Origin: Congeria kusceri
Lineage: Eukaryota; Mollusca; Bivalvia; Myida; Dreissenidae
Assembly: GCA_027627225.1 (NCBI GenBank)
Contig: CM051029.1
Span: 9,089,715 to 9,153,714, forward strand
Direction: 5' to 3'
DNA length: 64,000 nt
The position numbers and the translations under genes were made by a program. Each line of letters opens with the position of its first letter. Positions within the stretch are counted from its first letter, which is position 1. The notes under the pieces are model-generated. The model saw nothing but the letters and a program-made list of their open reading frames with translations. It was not told the DNA's origin and ran no database searches. This document shows, piece by piece, positions 1 through 13,838 of this stretch.

Positions 1-600
1 ATGTTTTTTGGGTAAACAGAAGCCAGGACCCGGCGTCACACGTTTTCTTTTATTTCAAGTGGACTTTAAAAATCCTCTCTGGGACAGCAAGGCCCAACGA
101 TTACATATTTGGCGCGAAACATTGTGAACTGGTCCTCTACAAAGATTGTTCAAATTATGCCCCTGTGGTAAAAAGAAGCCTCACCCAGGGGTCACCTATT
201 TTCTAAAGACTGATATTGCAAGTGGAACTAAAATTCTTCTCCTCTATAACAACAAGGCCAAGTGAGTTTGTATTTTATATGTGAAATTGTATAATGGTCC
301 TCTACAAAGATCGTTCAAATTTTGCCATGGTCATGCCCTGAGGGTCATTTGGTTTCAATAGACATATGGACAGTGGGCTTTGAAAGTGTTTGCTTCTGAA
401 AGCGCAACGCGCAGAGATGTCATATTTGGCATGAAACATTGTATAGTGGTCCTCTACGCAAAGTGAACAAATTATGCCCCTGGGGTACAAAGAAGCCGAG
501 CACTCGGGCTAACTCGTATTCTATAAACCTGCATGGCAAGAGGACTTTGAAAATCTTCTCCTCTGGTACTGCAAATCCCAGAGGTTTAATATTAGACATG
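1..600. repeat. Degenerate ~160-bp tandem repeat
   Basis: Three to four diverged monomers, recognisable by the recurring words 'ttcaaattatgcccct' (near 150, 313 and 466), 'ggtcctctacaaagat' and 'atttggc(a/g)(t/c)gaaacattgt'. The period is about 160 bp. I associate this kind of repeat with bivalve genomes. Frames within it are short and not conserved between monomers, so it is not read as coding. Confidence 0.6.
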
Positions 601-3600
601 TAACATGGTATACATTTATCATATTACGTTTGATATTCAACCGTATTTTTGAGGTTGTTTATGGAAAATTAAGTATGTTATATACATATACATGTATTGA
701 TACAGGCAATACCAGATAAATAAATTGTGGGGTAAAATGCAAGTTAAACACAATGTCTTCATTATTATGTCGAATATCCAAATGTAAAAAATATAACAAA
801 TACTATATAAAGTCAGACATAAACAATAATTGTCTTCCATAAATAACACAGTTTCCAATTAACTACCGGTACACACATACAAATACATGCTTCGCCATGA
901 AAACAGTTGTTGATAAATTTGCAGATAATACATGAAAAATATATATACAAACACTAAATTAGGTAAGACAGAATATAACAATGCCATAACAGAGTCCTTG
1001 ATTGCAATTAAAAAGGGATTTTATTTTGTCAGCTACTTTCAGCCACTGTACACTTGTATCATTTGAATACTTGAACAGGTAAGCTGTTTATGCTTGTCGA
1101 TTGTTTAGTAGACCCTGGCAGACATCCAATTGCTTAGACTAATTTGTAAAGCTAAATATGCGGACCTCGAAACTTTCGTGCTGAAAATGAAATTAATAAT
1201 AATTTAACATTAGAATTAGCAGATTAACTTTCAATGCAATCATAAACATCACAATATAATTGCTTTAGTTTATGGTAATACAAATATATCATGTTAAACC
1301 CGTTTTCTTTTGGCTTTTGAACCTCCAAGATGTGTTTAAATCTGACGACAGAAACACGAATAGTATTTGTATTTGTATTGGAGACTACCGACGCTGTGAA
1401 CGGTCCAATAACGGTCCTTTCTCCGCTTCGTGACAAGCAGGGCTGTACCTAAACATTAAGCAAATCATTCATATAAACAAATGTCGCCAAATATGTACAT
1501 TGTATAGTAGGAACACATGAACAAATTTATGCCAAACACTGATAAAATGAACGAAACAACACAATGTCAATTATCATACATTACCAATGGTGATCATGTT
1601 CTTAATATAATATTCTAGACATATCGTGTAAAATACAAAACCCCATACTTATTTTATTATTGTAAATTCTTTACTATAACCTGGTCACCGAGTGTCACAA
1701 CGGTCCTAACATAATGGTCGTGTAGCAACCGCACAAAATCTATATCGAAACTTGTTTCCGCTGTCTGGGTTAGTATCAACTTGTAACGTGTTTGAATGCA
1801 AAAAACAACATCCACAGTGGCGTAGCTACAGTCGAATCAGCCAATTCCTTACAGTGTTTGATTCAATACACTTTTACAATTTAAATGCTATTTAAGAATG
1901 TAAATACATCCTTCAAAATGATTTATTGTTAATAGTACTTGTATTCGTCTAAATTATGTTAACATTTCATATTTAAATATAAAATAATAATTCTATGCTG
2001 TATAGATCACCACGCGTAAACTAACTATGGTCAGCTACGCTACTGTAAAACATGTTGCGCCATTCAGATTGTCGCTTCTAAGAATTGTTGATTTTGAAAT
2101 ATTTAGGACACTTTTTTATGAAGATTAATAGATCGACATATTCGATGTTATATACGGTAACACAGGAAAGTGTTATGCATTTATGCGGTAACAGTGAAAC
2201 ATAGTATTCTATAATTATCAAACGTCGATTGTATTGTGATATATCTCGATAGATCTACAGTTGTTCTGCATTCATGATTCTAATGTCGACTTTAATTCTA
2301 CTTATCAGATTGAACTTCAGTCATTAAAACAATATCGTAACTAATCTGATTTCAAACGTATACAAATCGGGATTTACGTCATGATTTTAAGACTGGTTTT
2401 ACGTTTTGCACGTCGTAGAAGCATGGATAATCTAAGCTACAACGGGACACTTTCAACCACCTTCATAAAACGGTTATACGCTGATCGCAAGTTCGGTCGA
2501 AAACCCCGGACTTAAGACAAGATTGATTAAAACGGTCTCTAGAATACCACAGAAAAAAATTACACGGATCATAGTGACACATATGCAGATGATGATGCTC
2601 GAGCTTCGGTGATAAATTGTTTGTAAGTTATCTATTGTAGATTGCAGTTATTGACTGATACATAATGCAAACATATTTGCCGATAAACAATTACAGTCCG
2701 TTTTATATCATGTAATAAAATAGCAACAACACGCACACAGACACATCTATGAACAGCTACATACCAAACTTTTTTATTCATTTCGATATCAGCTGACAAC
2801 CGGTGTCTTTGGAAAATGTGTATTCTCGTGTTATAATAGTAATGTACGTAGGTGTGACGTATCCATTTGAAGAAATATAATATACGAATGGGGTGATATT
2901 GAGCAGACGTCAACAAACACAAAAAAACGCACTCGCCGATATATATTTTTTTTAACATACTACTTTTCTTATTCCCGTGTTACTCCAATAGAATTTGAAC
3001 ACCAGTCGCACATTTTGATCGCCTTTCTCCGCGTATCGAATAATAAATGATGCTGAAATTTAACTTAAAACATACATATCTAATTCATGAACGGCAAATG
3101 TTGTTATCCCGAACGGGTCAGATTTTGCATATTTGACTTGTTGCACACACTAAAGATAAATATTTGAATTGTTCCACACAATGTGCTTATTGATCATCAA
3201 ATTGAAATAACACTACTGTTTATACATTAACATTATTTTAGACACGTAAATTGCCAAACGATTGTGTTTCCATTAAAGAATTGACTTGTATTTGCATGAT
3301 GACACAAACGAAAGACGTCTGGGCCGGATGATATATCTTGTAGATTAGGAGAAACAATTTGCATTACCGCTATATGAGATCGTTAAACGCAATTTGTCAG
3401 ATGGTTAACAAAACTCCGTCTATAAAATCGAATTGTCTTAAGTATGTGCAACCCTTCATATTTCAATATGCCATGTTATTTAAATGCATTTTAAACACAT
3501 GCCTATCTTTAAATGGCAATATTTTATTTCAATAAAAGTTGCTAAAAGTTACTATTTTTACCGTTTTATTATTGAACAAGGTTTATACTTTTTGAAAATA

Positions 3601-5123
3601 TGTTATGTTAACATTTACTAACAACTACAAAAACGAAAGTCTATGTAAATTAATAATAAATCTTTGGAAAATGATAGCTTTAAACCATTGGAGAAAGCAG
3701 GTGGTAAACAAAATTTGCCTCAAACTGTCGACAATACAAATATTAAATAAATCACCACGGCATTCTTCCACAATATATTCAAAATGCATAAAATATAATT
3801 GCAAAAGTAAACGAATATGAAATTGTAATTCAAATGACATCTATTTAATATGTCAATATGTTTGTTTGTCTGCAAAAAATATGCACAAGAAATTGTGTAC
3901 ATGAGTCTTATGAGTGCTGTGTTTTACAATGTGCATACCCGTGTGGACACTCTTTATGAAATTTAACGTTGGCCTTCATTACTTGAACTCGTTTAAATAA
4001 CTAATATGTTTGTAAACATCCCAGTGCTCGTTCAATTTAAAGAGTATATCATACTTAAATATACACTCACCAAGTATTATATGTGCTGCATATACTCAAG
4101 GAAAGGAATCATTTTCACTTACATTTCTTGTCCAGTTGTATAACACTCGATCTATAGGCAAATGTATTACGCTTATTAAAACATTACTCAGGTATTTGTG
4201 CGTGGTATTGCATTCAAATATATATGATGAATTTTAACAGCTTTATTCAACGCTAGACTATTTTTATTGTTTTACTGCGAAAAGTAGAGCTTAACATTTT
4301 TTACTCTTCTAACGTATTCGTTATTTATCTTTCACTATTTGAATGTGTCGCTAGCGTTTCTGTTTTAGGTCTGCGATAGAAACCACACGGGTTAACGTTT
4401 CACTACATTTCCCATGGAGCATTTTTCGCGTAGACATGTAATTTCCATTGGTTTGTACGATGCACATGTAGCTACTTAACGATCTAAAATAAATGAAGAA
4501 ATGAAGGAGTACATAAGTTGATATATGATATTACATATGATAAATCCGTATTAACATGATACATGTAAACGTGTGTTAAATGTATTAAGATATAATGTCT
4601 TAAGGTTCAAATATAGCCATCCTATTCCAGCAATATAAGTTACTGATTGAAAAGAACAGGAAGTACTCATGAGTACTACACATGTATCGATATATAAGGG
4701 CAGGTATGATACGCTACATGTACATGTATGTGCCACTGTTCTATAGATGCTAAACATCAATGGAAACTAGATAATCAAACCACATTCAACTTAATGATTT
4801 AATTCATACGGTCTATTTTTTACTAAGCTATGCGTGTGATGATTACTTATTGTGATTTCTAACACAATATAAGTATTGCAAAATACAATTATATTAAACA
4901 AACACATACGAAATCAACGACATCATCCTATTCATGAAATGTAAGATTAATACTACATATTTCACCCGACAATACAATTAGTTTAGCCTTCTTCATCTAT
5001 CTCCCGGCAATTTAGTACGTGTATGCATACTTACACATATACGATCCCAAAATAAATTATTGTCTACAAAACAAATTTCCCCTTCCTCGACAACTAACAA
5101 TTAGCAAATCACTTGTGCCATTT
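601..5123. other. AT-rich non-coding stretch downstream of receptor gene 1
   Basis: No reading frame here has domain, signal-peptide or splice-site support. The last ~160 bp (about 4960-5045) hold copies of a degenerate ~50-bp repeat ('cgacaatacaatta', 'ccggcaattta') that also lies downstream of the paralogous gene near 40.1-40.5 kb, so this is probably 3' flank or 3' UTR of gene 1. A minus-strand ATTAAA (plus-strand tttaat at 4798-4803) lies about 320 bases past the stop and is a possible polyadenylation signal. Confidence 0.5.
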
Positions 5124-5326
5124 TTAAAGAATGGTAAACTTCATATTGACGTATTCTCGATCATCAGTTGACGTCACAGTTTGTCCTAATGCTGGCATCA
5201 TAGGCTGATTATCTGTGGATGATGTAATGTCTCCTTGAGTTTCGTAAGGATTTATACTCGAGTATTCACGGAATTCTAGTTCTGCAAGTGTGTCATACTT
5301 ATAGTCATGGACAGAAACTGCAGACT
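5124..5326 (-). CDS. Gene 1 exon 14: ITAM and YVNM-bearing C-terminus
   Basis: The last 67 residues. YDTLAELEFREYSSI is a YxxL-x7-YxxI arrangement, within the ITAM spacing of 6-12, with Asp/Lys just upstream. Further on are PYETQ and a C-terminal EYVNM, which fits both the YxxM (PI3K p85) and YxN (Grb2) SH2 consensus. 50 of 67 residues are identical to the gene 2 exon by hand count, and the exon length is the same (203 bases). Confidence 0.85.
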
Positions 5327-8300
5327 CTGGTAGAACATGAAACGAAAATATAATTGACAATAAAAGTAAAATAAACAGTTAGGGGAAACAATGAATTCAA
5401 ACTGAGGCGAGGATGATGCGGAAGCATTTAATATCGCTTGATGTGTTGCCTGTAACTTTAAAGGTGACACGTGTAAACAACAATCCAAGCAGATTCATAT
5501 GATATATCATCTTTATTAAGCATGCATTGCTTGTTTTCTTCGAAATCAGTAATTAATTGATTTTATAAAAAAATTACCGATTCGACAGGTTTCATAACTC
5601 CCACCTGTGTTTGAGGCTTCGTTGTGTCGCCTGAATACAAATACAAGTTTAAATAATTATTATTAGATGTTCTGGAATAACTAGCAAAATGGTGTTGTTA
5701 TTGAACTATGTTGTGTAGCTAGATTTGATGAACAATAATGTGCTATTGTAATATAATTATGTAGTTAAGCACATTATTATAATATTTACAATGTCTAACA
5801 TATACATGATATATCAACGTGTATACTGAACAATATACATTTGCTTACGGTTCTTTGACGAGATCTTCATACTGGCCAGTCGAGTTGCTATGCGTTTGGT
5901 ATATTTTGGTTTCGTTTTGCCCTAAAATGAATAATGTAACAATGCTGTTTAGTGATACAAACTAGTCTTATTGTACGCAATGCTGTATAATGGTCTACGT
6001 CATGCATGTTGCAAGTTTTTTTGTTAATATTTAGGAATTCATTAGCAGGCAGTTTCGGGATAGAGTACGAAATACACAAATACACGTATTCAATAAATAA
6101 ATAACTATGTTCAACTGTTTCACTCTGAACGTATTGATAAATGGTTAAAAGGACTATGTACATACACATTCATTATGTAGTTCACCCAAATTTGCGTAGT
6201 ATGTACATTTCTTTCCTTTTGTTTGTGATTTTAAAGAAATAGCATAACATGTACGTATGTGTGCAAAGGTTTTACAGAGCAAATATACAATGCAACACAG
6301 ATGTACCATGTGATCGGTATCTCCATATCAGGATGGACAAAGCAATTAAGACAGCAACCCCCAAGGCGCCACCTACTGAACCACCAACAGCAGATGTTGC
6401 AGAGCCATTGTCAACTATAAAAAACACATATTTCATTAGGCACTCGATGCGATAAGTATGCTATCAAACTTATTTTATCGGTGTATATCTTTTCACTCAG
6501 CTCTCCAAAGTGGGGAGCATATAGCCGCCGCTTTGTCCGTCCGTTCGAATTCTAATTCAACTTCTATTTAGTTTGTCTGTGTCTGAACAAAACTTTCCGA
6601 TGATTGTATACATCATACTTTATGTCCGTCCGTCCGTCCTTTATTCCGTCCGTCCGTTCGTCCTTCTATCACAACTATAACAGCGATAATTATGCCAACT
6701 CCTGCAGCCGCACCTATGGTACCACCAATAGCAGGTGCAGCCGAGCTCTTGTCAACTGTAATATAACAAATAGAACAATAAAAGGAAAAATAAAATACAA
6801 TCATCATAGGATTTTCCTTTCCCTGTCTACAGTTGCCAGTTTAAGTACGTGTCTTCAACATTTGAAATTACCTGCATCCACAAGCGTAGTTTCTGTTATT
6901 TCTTCCGTCCAATCCGATTTGCCAATTGTGTTTTGCGCCAGCATTTTTAGTTGGTAAGCCGTATTAGGTTTTAACCCTTTAATTGTACAGTTGTAGCCTG
7001 TATAACTTGCTATGTCGATATCCCTCCAGTTTTCAACATCGACTTCTTTGTACCGAATAGTAAAATTCTGTTCATCTCCACCATTAAAACCAGGAACCCA
7101 TTCAACAACTAGTTCCGTGTTTCCTACTTGGCTTACATGCAATTCTTTTGGGACTTGCGGTCTGGCTATAACAGTATATACAAGTAATGAAATACAGGTA
7201 TTTATATTACAGTATCGACATCAATACTACTTCAGTATATTGCCTTCAGTTTTGTTTTCAAATACAATGCAACCAAATGTAGGCATTCTTTGTGTTAAAA
7301 ATTAGTACAATTAATACCTACAACGTGCATGTAAAGTAAAGGATTCCGATATTGAGCCCACTGTATTGGAAACGTTCACCATATATTCTGCATAATCGTC
7401 AACGTGCACTCGTAGTATCGTCAGCTGCGTCTGCATTTTGCTAATAGAGATATTGATTAGGATATTTCTTTCATCGGATAAAACCTTCCATTCACCATCT
7501 TCATGCTTGAACCAAGTAAAGTCCGAAGTCTTGGGGGCAGGAAAGGCCTTTATTGTGAATATGAACACAACCGAGTCGTTAGCAGCACTGTATTGTTGTT
7601 TTATAGGAGGTGAAAAGGGCGACGCTCTTGGTGAACCTTTGCAGGAAAAAACATTTAAATAAACATTCAGTTGCTTGATGATGAATATATTCATGTCTTA
7701 CTCAGCATGATATAATAAAAATATTACTTACAGTTAACGGACACAACAAGTATCTGCTCCTGTGGTTCTTTGTTAAGACTATTGTTTGCAAGGCATTTAT
7801 ACTTGCCGGCATCATATTCACATCTTGCTCGGTGAATGTAAGATGTGGCTGTCTGCGCTTCTTTCTCTATTAAAAGTGTTTCACTGCCCATTGTTGCATT
7901 AACGATACGAACAACAGGTACCGGGTCACCGTCTGTATCACACACAATTTCTATGGGTTCACCTTGGTCAACAGTGATGGTGCTTTGATAACCGTTTCCT
8001 TTTAATCGTCCTACGCTTGCGCCGTCTGAAATTAATTTTTCTTATTTTAGCGGAGGTAAAAATACGTATTATATACGTCTTGATAATCAGATATAACGAC
8101 AGTGAGGTAACGCATGCTTATTAGCCTTTACGCAAGCAATATATCGCATGGAACTATTATGTTGCTATCATACTGCACAATGTTGTCGTTTGTAAGCAAT
8201 AAGAACAGTAAGACGTTCATCGATAATCAAGTTAAACCATTCACAAAGTCATCCATTGTGCGGACATATTTGTCTTGTTAATAGTACGTCTACCAATTAC

Positions 8301-11300
8301 GAGACTGCAAACAATGTGAACAAAGTCGTGATTACAAATAAGTGAAATAACCTTATTCGTTATAACTCATACATTTTAGAAATCATATAAAACTTAAATA
8401 AATAAACTTACACTGAACATCTAAGAAAAACTGCGATTGGCTGGTACCATATTCTGCTTTTCGTCCGAATGGCTGCATTTTATTTGTTGAGTAGCATCTG
8501 TATTCGCCTTCATTCGTTAAGCTAACGTTTTCGAAAACTAGTGATTGCTCTGCACTGATACTAGTGCTTGTGCCAACTTTCATCCAGTTAAAGTCTGTGG
8601 CTGGAGGGTTACCGTCACGGGACAAGTTGCACAGCACAGTTAGAGTTGTGTTAATGAGAACCTGAAGCTTTTCTGTAAGCTGAACTACTGGGGGATCTGA
8701 AACAGTTCAGCACTTAAACAGTTGTCCTTCATTGAAAGCAACATAATAATTCACAAGTGTGATCCTTTTATTTCACATATATAATAATTCAAGCAGAACC
8801 CTGTCTACTGTTAAAAATATGTACATGTATGTAATATTGACCTAATATTGTCACTCAGGGATATTATATTTATATTAAAATGATATTGACTAAATGAACG
8901 AATTTATTGTACAAAGTGTATTTTTATACTGAACACTTACAGAGCACATCAATATTAATCGTGAGGGTTGCTGATTTAGTTTTCTGTTCTCCAAGATCAT
9001 CTGTCATATAGTTTCTTGCAGTACAAGTGAGAACCTTGCTCATAGATATTGTCACATCATTAATGAACAGAACATAATCCTGATGTGTTCCAGGCCCATG
9101 CCAAGAAATGACAGCAGCTGGCACACTGCTGGAGAAGCATGCAATATTAAATGACCAGCCTTCCATAACCCTTAGATCACGGTCTACCGTTGTGGTTGTG
9201 TTGAAGATCGCCGTCAGATTATGGGGGCCATCTACAAAAAAACAACCATTTAAAGAAAACCAATTCAGCATAATCTTATTGTGATATTTATTGAAAGGAC
9301 TTATTTGGAAGAACTTGAATGTTGTGCTATAATGAATAGTTTCTTACATAATACTCGTAGATAAATTGAGGAATAATTCATCCCAGGAATGTTTTCCTTC
9401 AAAGTAATGTCCATTGTATTATGCGCTATGCACGTATAGTTTCTGTATGTCGTTTTTGTTATATTGAATATGCTGAGAATATTTCCGTTGTGTCCAGAAC
9501 CCCAGGAAAATATGGACGCTGGTCGGCTGTTAGCAGAGCACACCAGCTGAAGAGAGCTGCCTTCTAGCACGGTTATAATGTCACCGGTCGTTACATTACC
9601 GATGCTTGGTTGGTCAGGTATACCAAACGAGATAGTCGGGACGACAGGAGCGTCTGTAGATGTTAATATTACAGTATAATTATGTTCATAATTCACTAAA
9701 TCAAGTTTGTCATGCGTTATTGCATTCGTAGAGAGTAAAAGAAGAAAAGAAAAGCTCCTATATTTTTGCAGCGGCTAATACATGTATATGATTGTAAATT
9801 TACATACATAAAACAGTGGCAAACAGTTTATCTGTTGCAGTTTCCTGTGTAGTTTCTTCTATTATGTTAAAGGCATAACATGTCCATGCTGTGTCCTCCT
9901 GTATATTGGTTACTGTCATTATTGATGTATTGGTTTGTTGTCCGTTCCAGAATACTGTAGCTCTCGGATTGGCATCTGATTCACATAGAATGCTAAAGTT
10001 GTCTCCTTTCGCGACTCTGATATTAGAATCAGTAAGTTCTATTTTGTGGGGCTGATGTACACTAAACCGCACCGTTGCAGGAGGATCTGGATGTGTAAAG
10101 AAAACAATGTCTGTTGGCATAATGTATGTGTCCATGCTTACACTGGTAAATTCCGATAAAAGGTAAATAATTATCCGGACTCGTGATAACGGTAATTTTA
10201 ACTAGGCATTATTTGTTTATACACATACACATTACGTGTAATACATAAACTTACATAACACATTCAATATAAGCGAAGTATAGGATTTCGAAGACTTCGT
10301 ACTCGTGGTTCCATTTAGGAAATAAAAAATGTTGCTGGCTTCACAAGAGACGTTCAAACCATTGGAAGAACGAGTGTACTGTCTATCTAAAACAGCCCCA
10401 TTCACTGTGTCATTGAGATAAATCCATCGGTATGTTGGAGAGGGATAACCTGAAGACGAACATGTCCACTCCACCTGTCTTCCTTCCCGTAGAGTTACAG
10501 TTCCAGATAAATTAGAGCTATTCATTGAAACAGCAGGTTTGGAAACACTAACTAAAATCAGAGTAAAACATTCTTGAAACTGAAAAGAAAACCGTGTATA
10601 TGTGCACACAATGTGTCCACATTGAATGAACAAATAATAAACATGCATATATACCACATTCACAACAACATAATTCTAAATGTTTCACACATGAAAAATT
10701 AAACAAAGCATTTACATGTACTGCTTTTTTGTTTTAATATAAATGCCGCATGGAACAAATACTAATAAACATGCTTCATGTAAGTCGAATAAGAAAATAT
10801 TCAGCGTCAGTGTTTAATCTTGCAACACATTACTGATCTATAACAACGTTTCTTTTATATGCAAAATACTGACCCCCATAAACATTACCAATACAAATTT
10901 ATTATCCCGAGAAGAATCGTGTTTGACTCATTGCTAGTGAGTTTTATTGACGCGTTTGCTTTTAACAAGCTACTTTATATATTATAGTGATCAACATAGT
11001 ACGAACGTCAAACAACTTACTTTGAATTTGCGTTTGCGTAATTTGATGCAGTGTAATATTGGTAGTTTTATACACATATGTCGAAACACATGATACACTT
11101 TCGCTGGTAAACGCTGTTGGAATATATTTCAAAAAGCTTGTTGCTCTTTCAGAACTGTATGTATAATTAACGCTGTCGGTAATCGTCCTGTTATCTATAA
11201 ACCATATAATATTTGGAGAAGGTCTGGTTTTTGAAGTGATACACTTATATGTCGATTGTTCATTGTACACAGGGTACGTAGGGTTAGTCGGTGGGTGCAT

Positions 11301-11562
11301 TTCCAACGAAGTGAGTGGCACTGAAAAAGTAAATTATCAACTGTCCTGATGTATGAATTTTAGATGTAATTCAACATTTTCAACATGTATTGCGATAAAA
11401 GCCTTCTGTTCTGTACAACAACAACAACAACTACTACTACTACTACTATTACTACTATTACTACTACTACTATTACTACTACTACTACTACTACTGCTGT
11501 TGCTACTGCTACTACTTCTACTACTACTACTACTACTACTACTACTTATTCTTCTTCTTCTT

Positions 11563-11604
<42 letters not shown>

Positions 11605-11611
11605 ATACTAT

Positions 11612-11646
<35 letters not shown>

Positions 11647-13795
11647 TTACTTGTACACCAACAACATCAACAACAACATTTACCTCAACTACATATATTT
11701 CTACTATTAATACTACTACAACATTAACTGCTTCTACTACTAATACTTCTACTACTACTATTACTATAACCACAACTGCAACAACAACACATTGTTTAGG
11801 TGGGGTTTACTCAAACATACAAAAAAGATACTGTAAACAAAACTATATCATTTATTAACAACGACATATTGATACTAGCGCTGTCATATCTTCAGACACT
11901 TGCCAGCTTCGATTACTAGTATACATGAATGGTATTTAATACGTTAGTTGGTGTTTGTTTGTGTGTTCTACGCTTTATTTAATGTTTTCAAAATGTTTGT
12001 ATTCAAATGAGACAATAGACATACATGAATGGATGCGTGTAGTATATATTCATGTATATAAATATATAGAAAATAACAGGTTACTGACTGGTCTTGTGTG
12101 TAATATATCAGGTGAGGCTTAGAATAATATGAGTTGTGTATTGAAACTGACATTTTCAAGATAGTGTCAAAATTTACAATAGCGTGTTCAATTTTTGGTA
12201 AGACATGTTTGAGGCACAACAAAAACTGATCCTGTCTAGTGACTTGTATTTCGTTTATTTGGAATGTATTGAAATTATTGTGTATGGGCGATTTATTGTT
12301 CCATTGATGACGTCATACCACTACCAACGTGCGGGTTAATGTGAGTATTTAAAAATAATTTGTTCGTGATTTATGACGATTAAATATAATAAACTATATA
12401 CGTTATTGGTATCACATTCTTTGTTTTATTGAATCTGATTAATATTTACTGAATATGCAGGCGATATCAGCATAGTGGTATGATAAAACTAAATTTTACG
12501 TTACGTTACAATAAATATTTTACAATATTAGACAACTAGTCTATTTACATAGAGTTAATCTACTTTTCAACCACTCGGCAGTGGAAGCGTCATGTGTAAA
12601 GGTTAGATACCAGTAAATCATTGTGTATCCCTCCGTGGTCCATTCAAAAGTAGTGCCTACTACTAAAGAGTTCCTCTTCTCTTCTGGCATAAAGGCCATT
12701 TAGGTATCTCTGACATGCCTTTTGTGGTTATTTCTAATATCCTATGCGTGTCTGCAACATTTTGATGCACTTCATTGGAGGCTAACTTAAAAGGTGAACT
12801 ATTGGGGTGTGTTTACTGTGGTATGGGGCTTTTGTTGAAATATAACTGCCGAAACCCTGTTTTCTACCGGTGCCTGCATTCAAGTGAGATGCATTTTCTT
12901 AGAAGTAACATGCAATATTTTTTTTTGCAAATTTTGGAAGAGAACAGATTGACCTTTAAATTGATACCAGACTTGCACACTCTGATATAAAGGAAATACT
13001 AGAAAAATACTTGGAAAATTTGCCGTTTTAAAATGGGACCCTATGGGAATTGAAATTACTGGTATGTAACCTAAACACGCATTGTAGTACATGAATCGAC
13101 ACGCTCAGAACTAATATTTAATAAATACCCACTGTACATATAATAATGAACACAACCACTTTAGGGTATGCAAATGCAGTTTACGGCATTTGTAATTAAT
13201 ATTAACAAGACATTTATTGTATGTTTACGTTGCATTTAATTCGCAAACCCTTCCCATTTTTGTTAAGTTTACTGAAATTAAATTTTGAAGATCAACTAAA
13301 TTAAACTTCTTAAACTAAATTGAATAGAGTAAATTACATACACTTCATTAAACATGACATATAATCGCAATCACTTTACGTTTAAGTCATGATTAAACGC
13401 TACTTTTTCAGTGGTGTAAAATTAAACTTCTTTGTGTTTATACGTAATAAAGGATAATACATGCAGACATATTACACAAAATCTACCAACGAACGATCTT
13501 AAAATTCGTGCAGAGTTATCTATTACGTCTTTATAAAAGAAAGAATATAGCACCATGCATTTCGTATCATACAACAATGTTATTTACAGGTTTATCACTA
13601 AAGTGGATTTGCTTATTGTAACTGAAGAAGCATTTTGCCATATGTGTACAAAACCTGGTGACCTACATGTTACTACAAGTAATTATTTGTACTAAATAAA
13701 GTGGTATCTTAAATGCATCTGACTGCTCCACTTGTAGAACGCAGCAACAACAAGATCAAAACATACAAAACAAAAACAACAACAATAGCAACAAA

Positions 13796-13838
<43 letters not shown>

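Noticed and set aside
6604..6957. 117-codon plus-strand frame
   Set aside because: Antisense to gene 1 transmembrane and FN3 exons, which have splice and domain support on the minus strand.
11353..11858. Long poly-Leu, poly-Thr and poly-Val open frames
   Set aside because: They are produced by the (ACT)n microsatellite in intron 1 of gene 1; all three frames stay open for the same reason.
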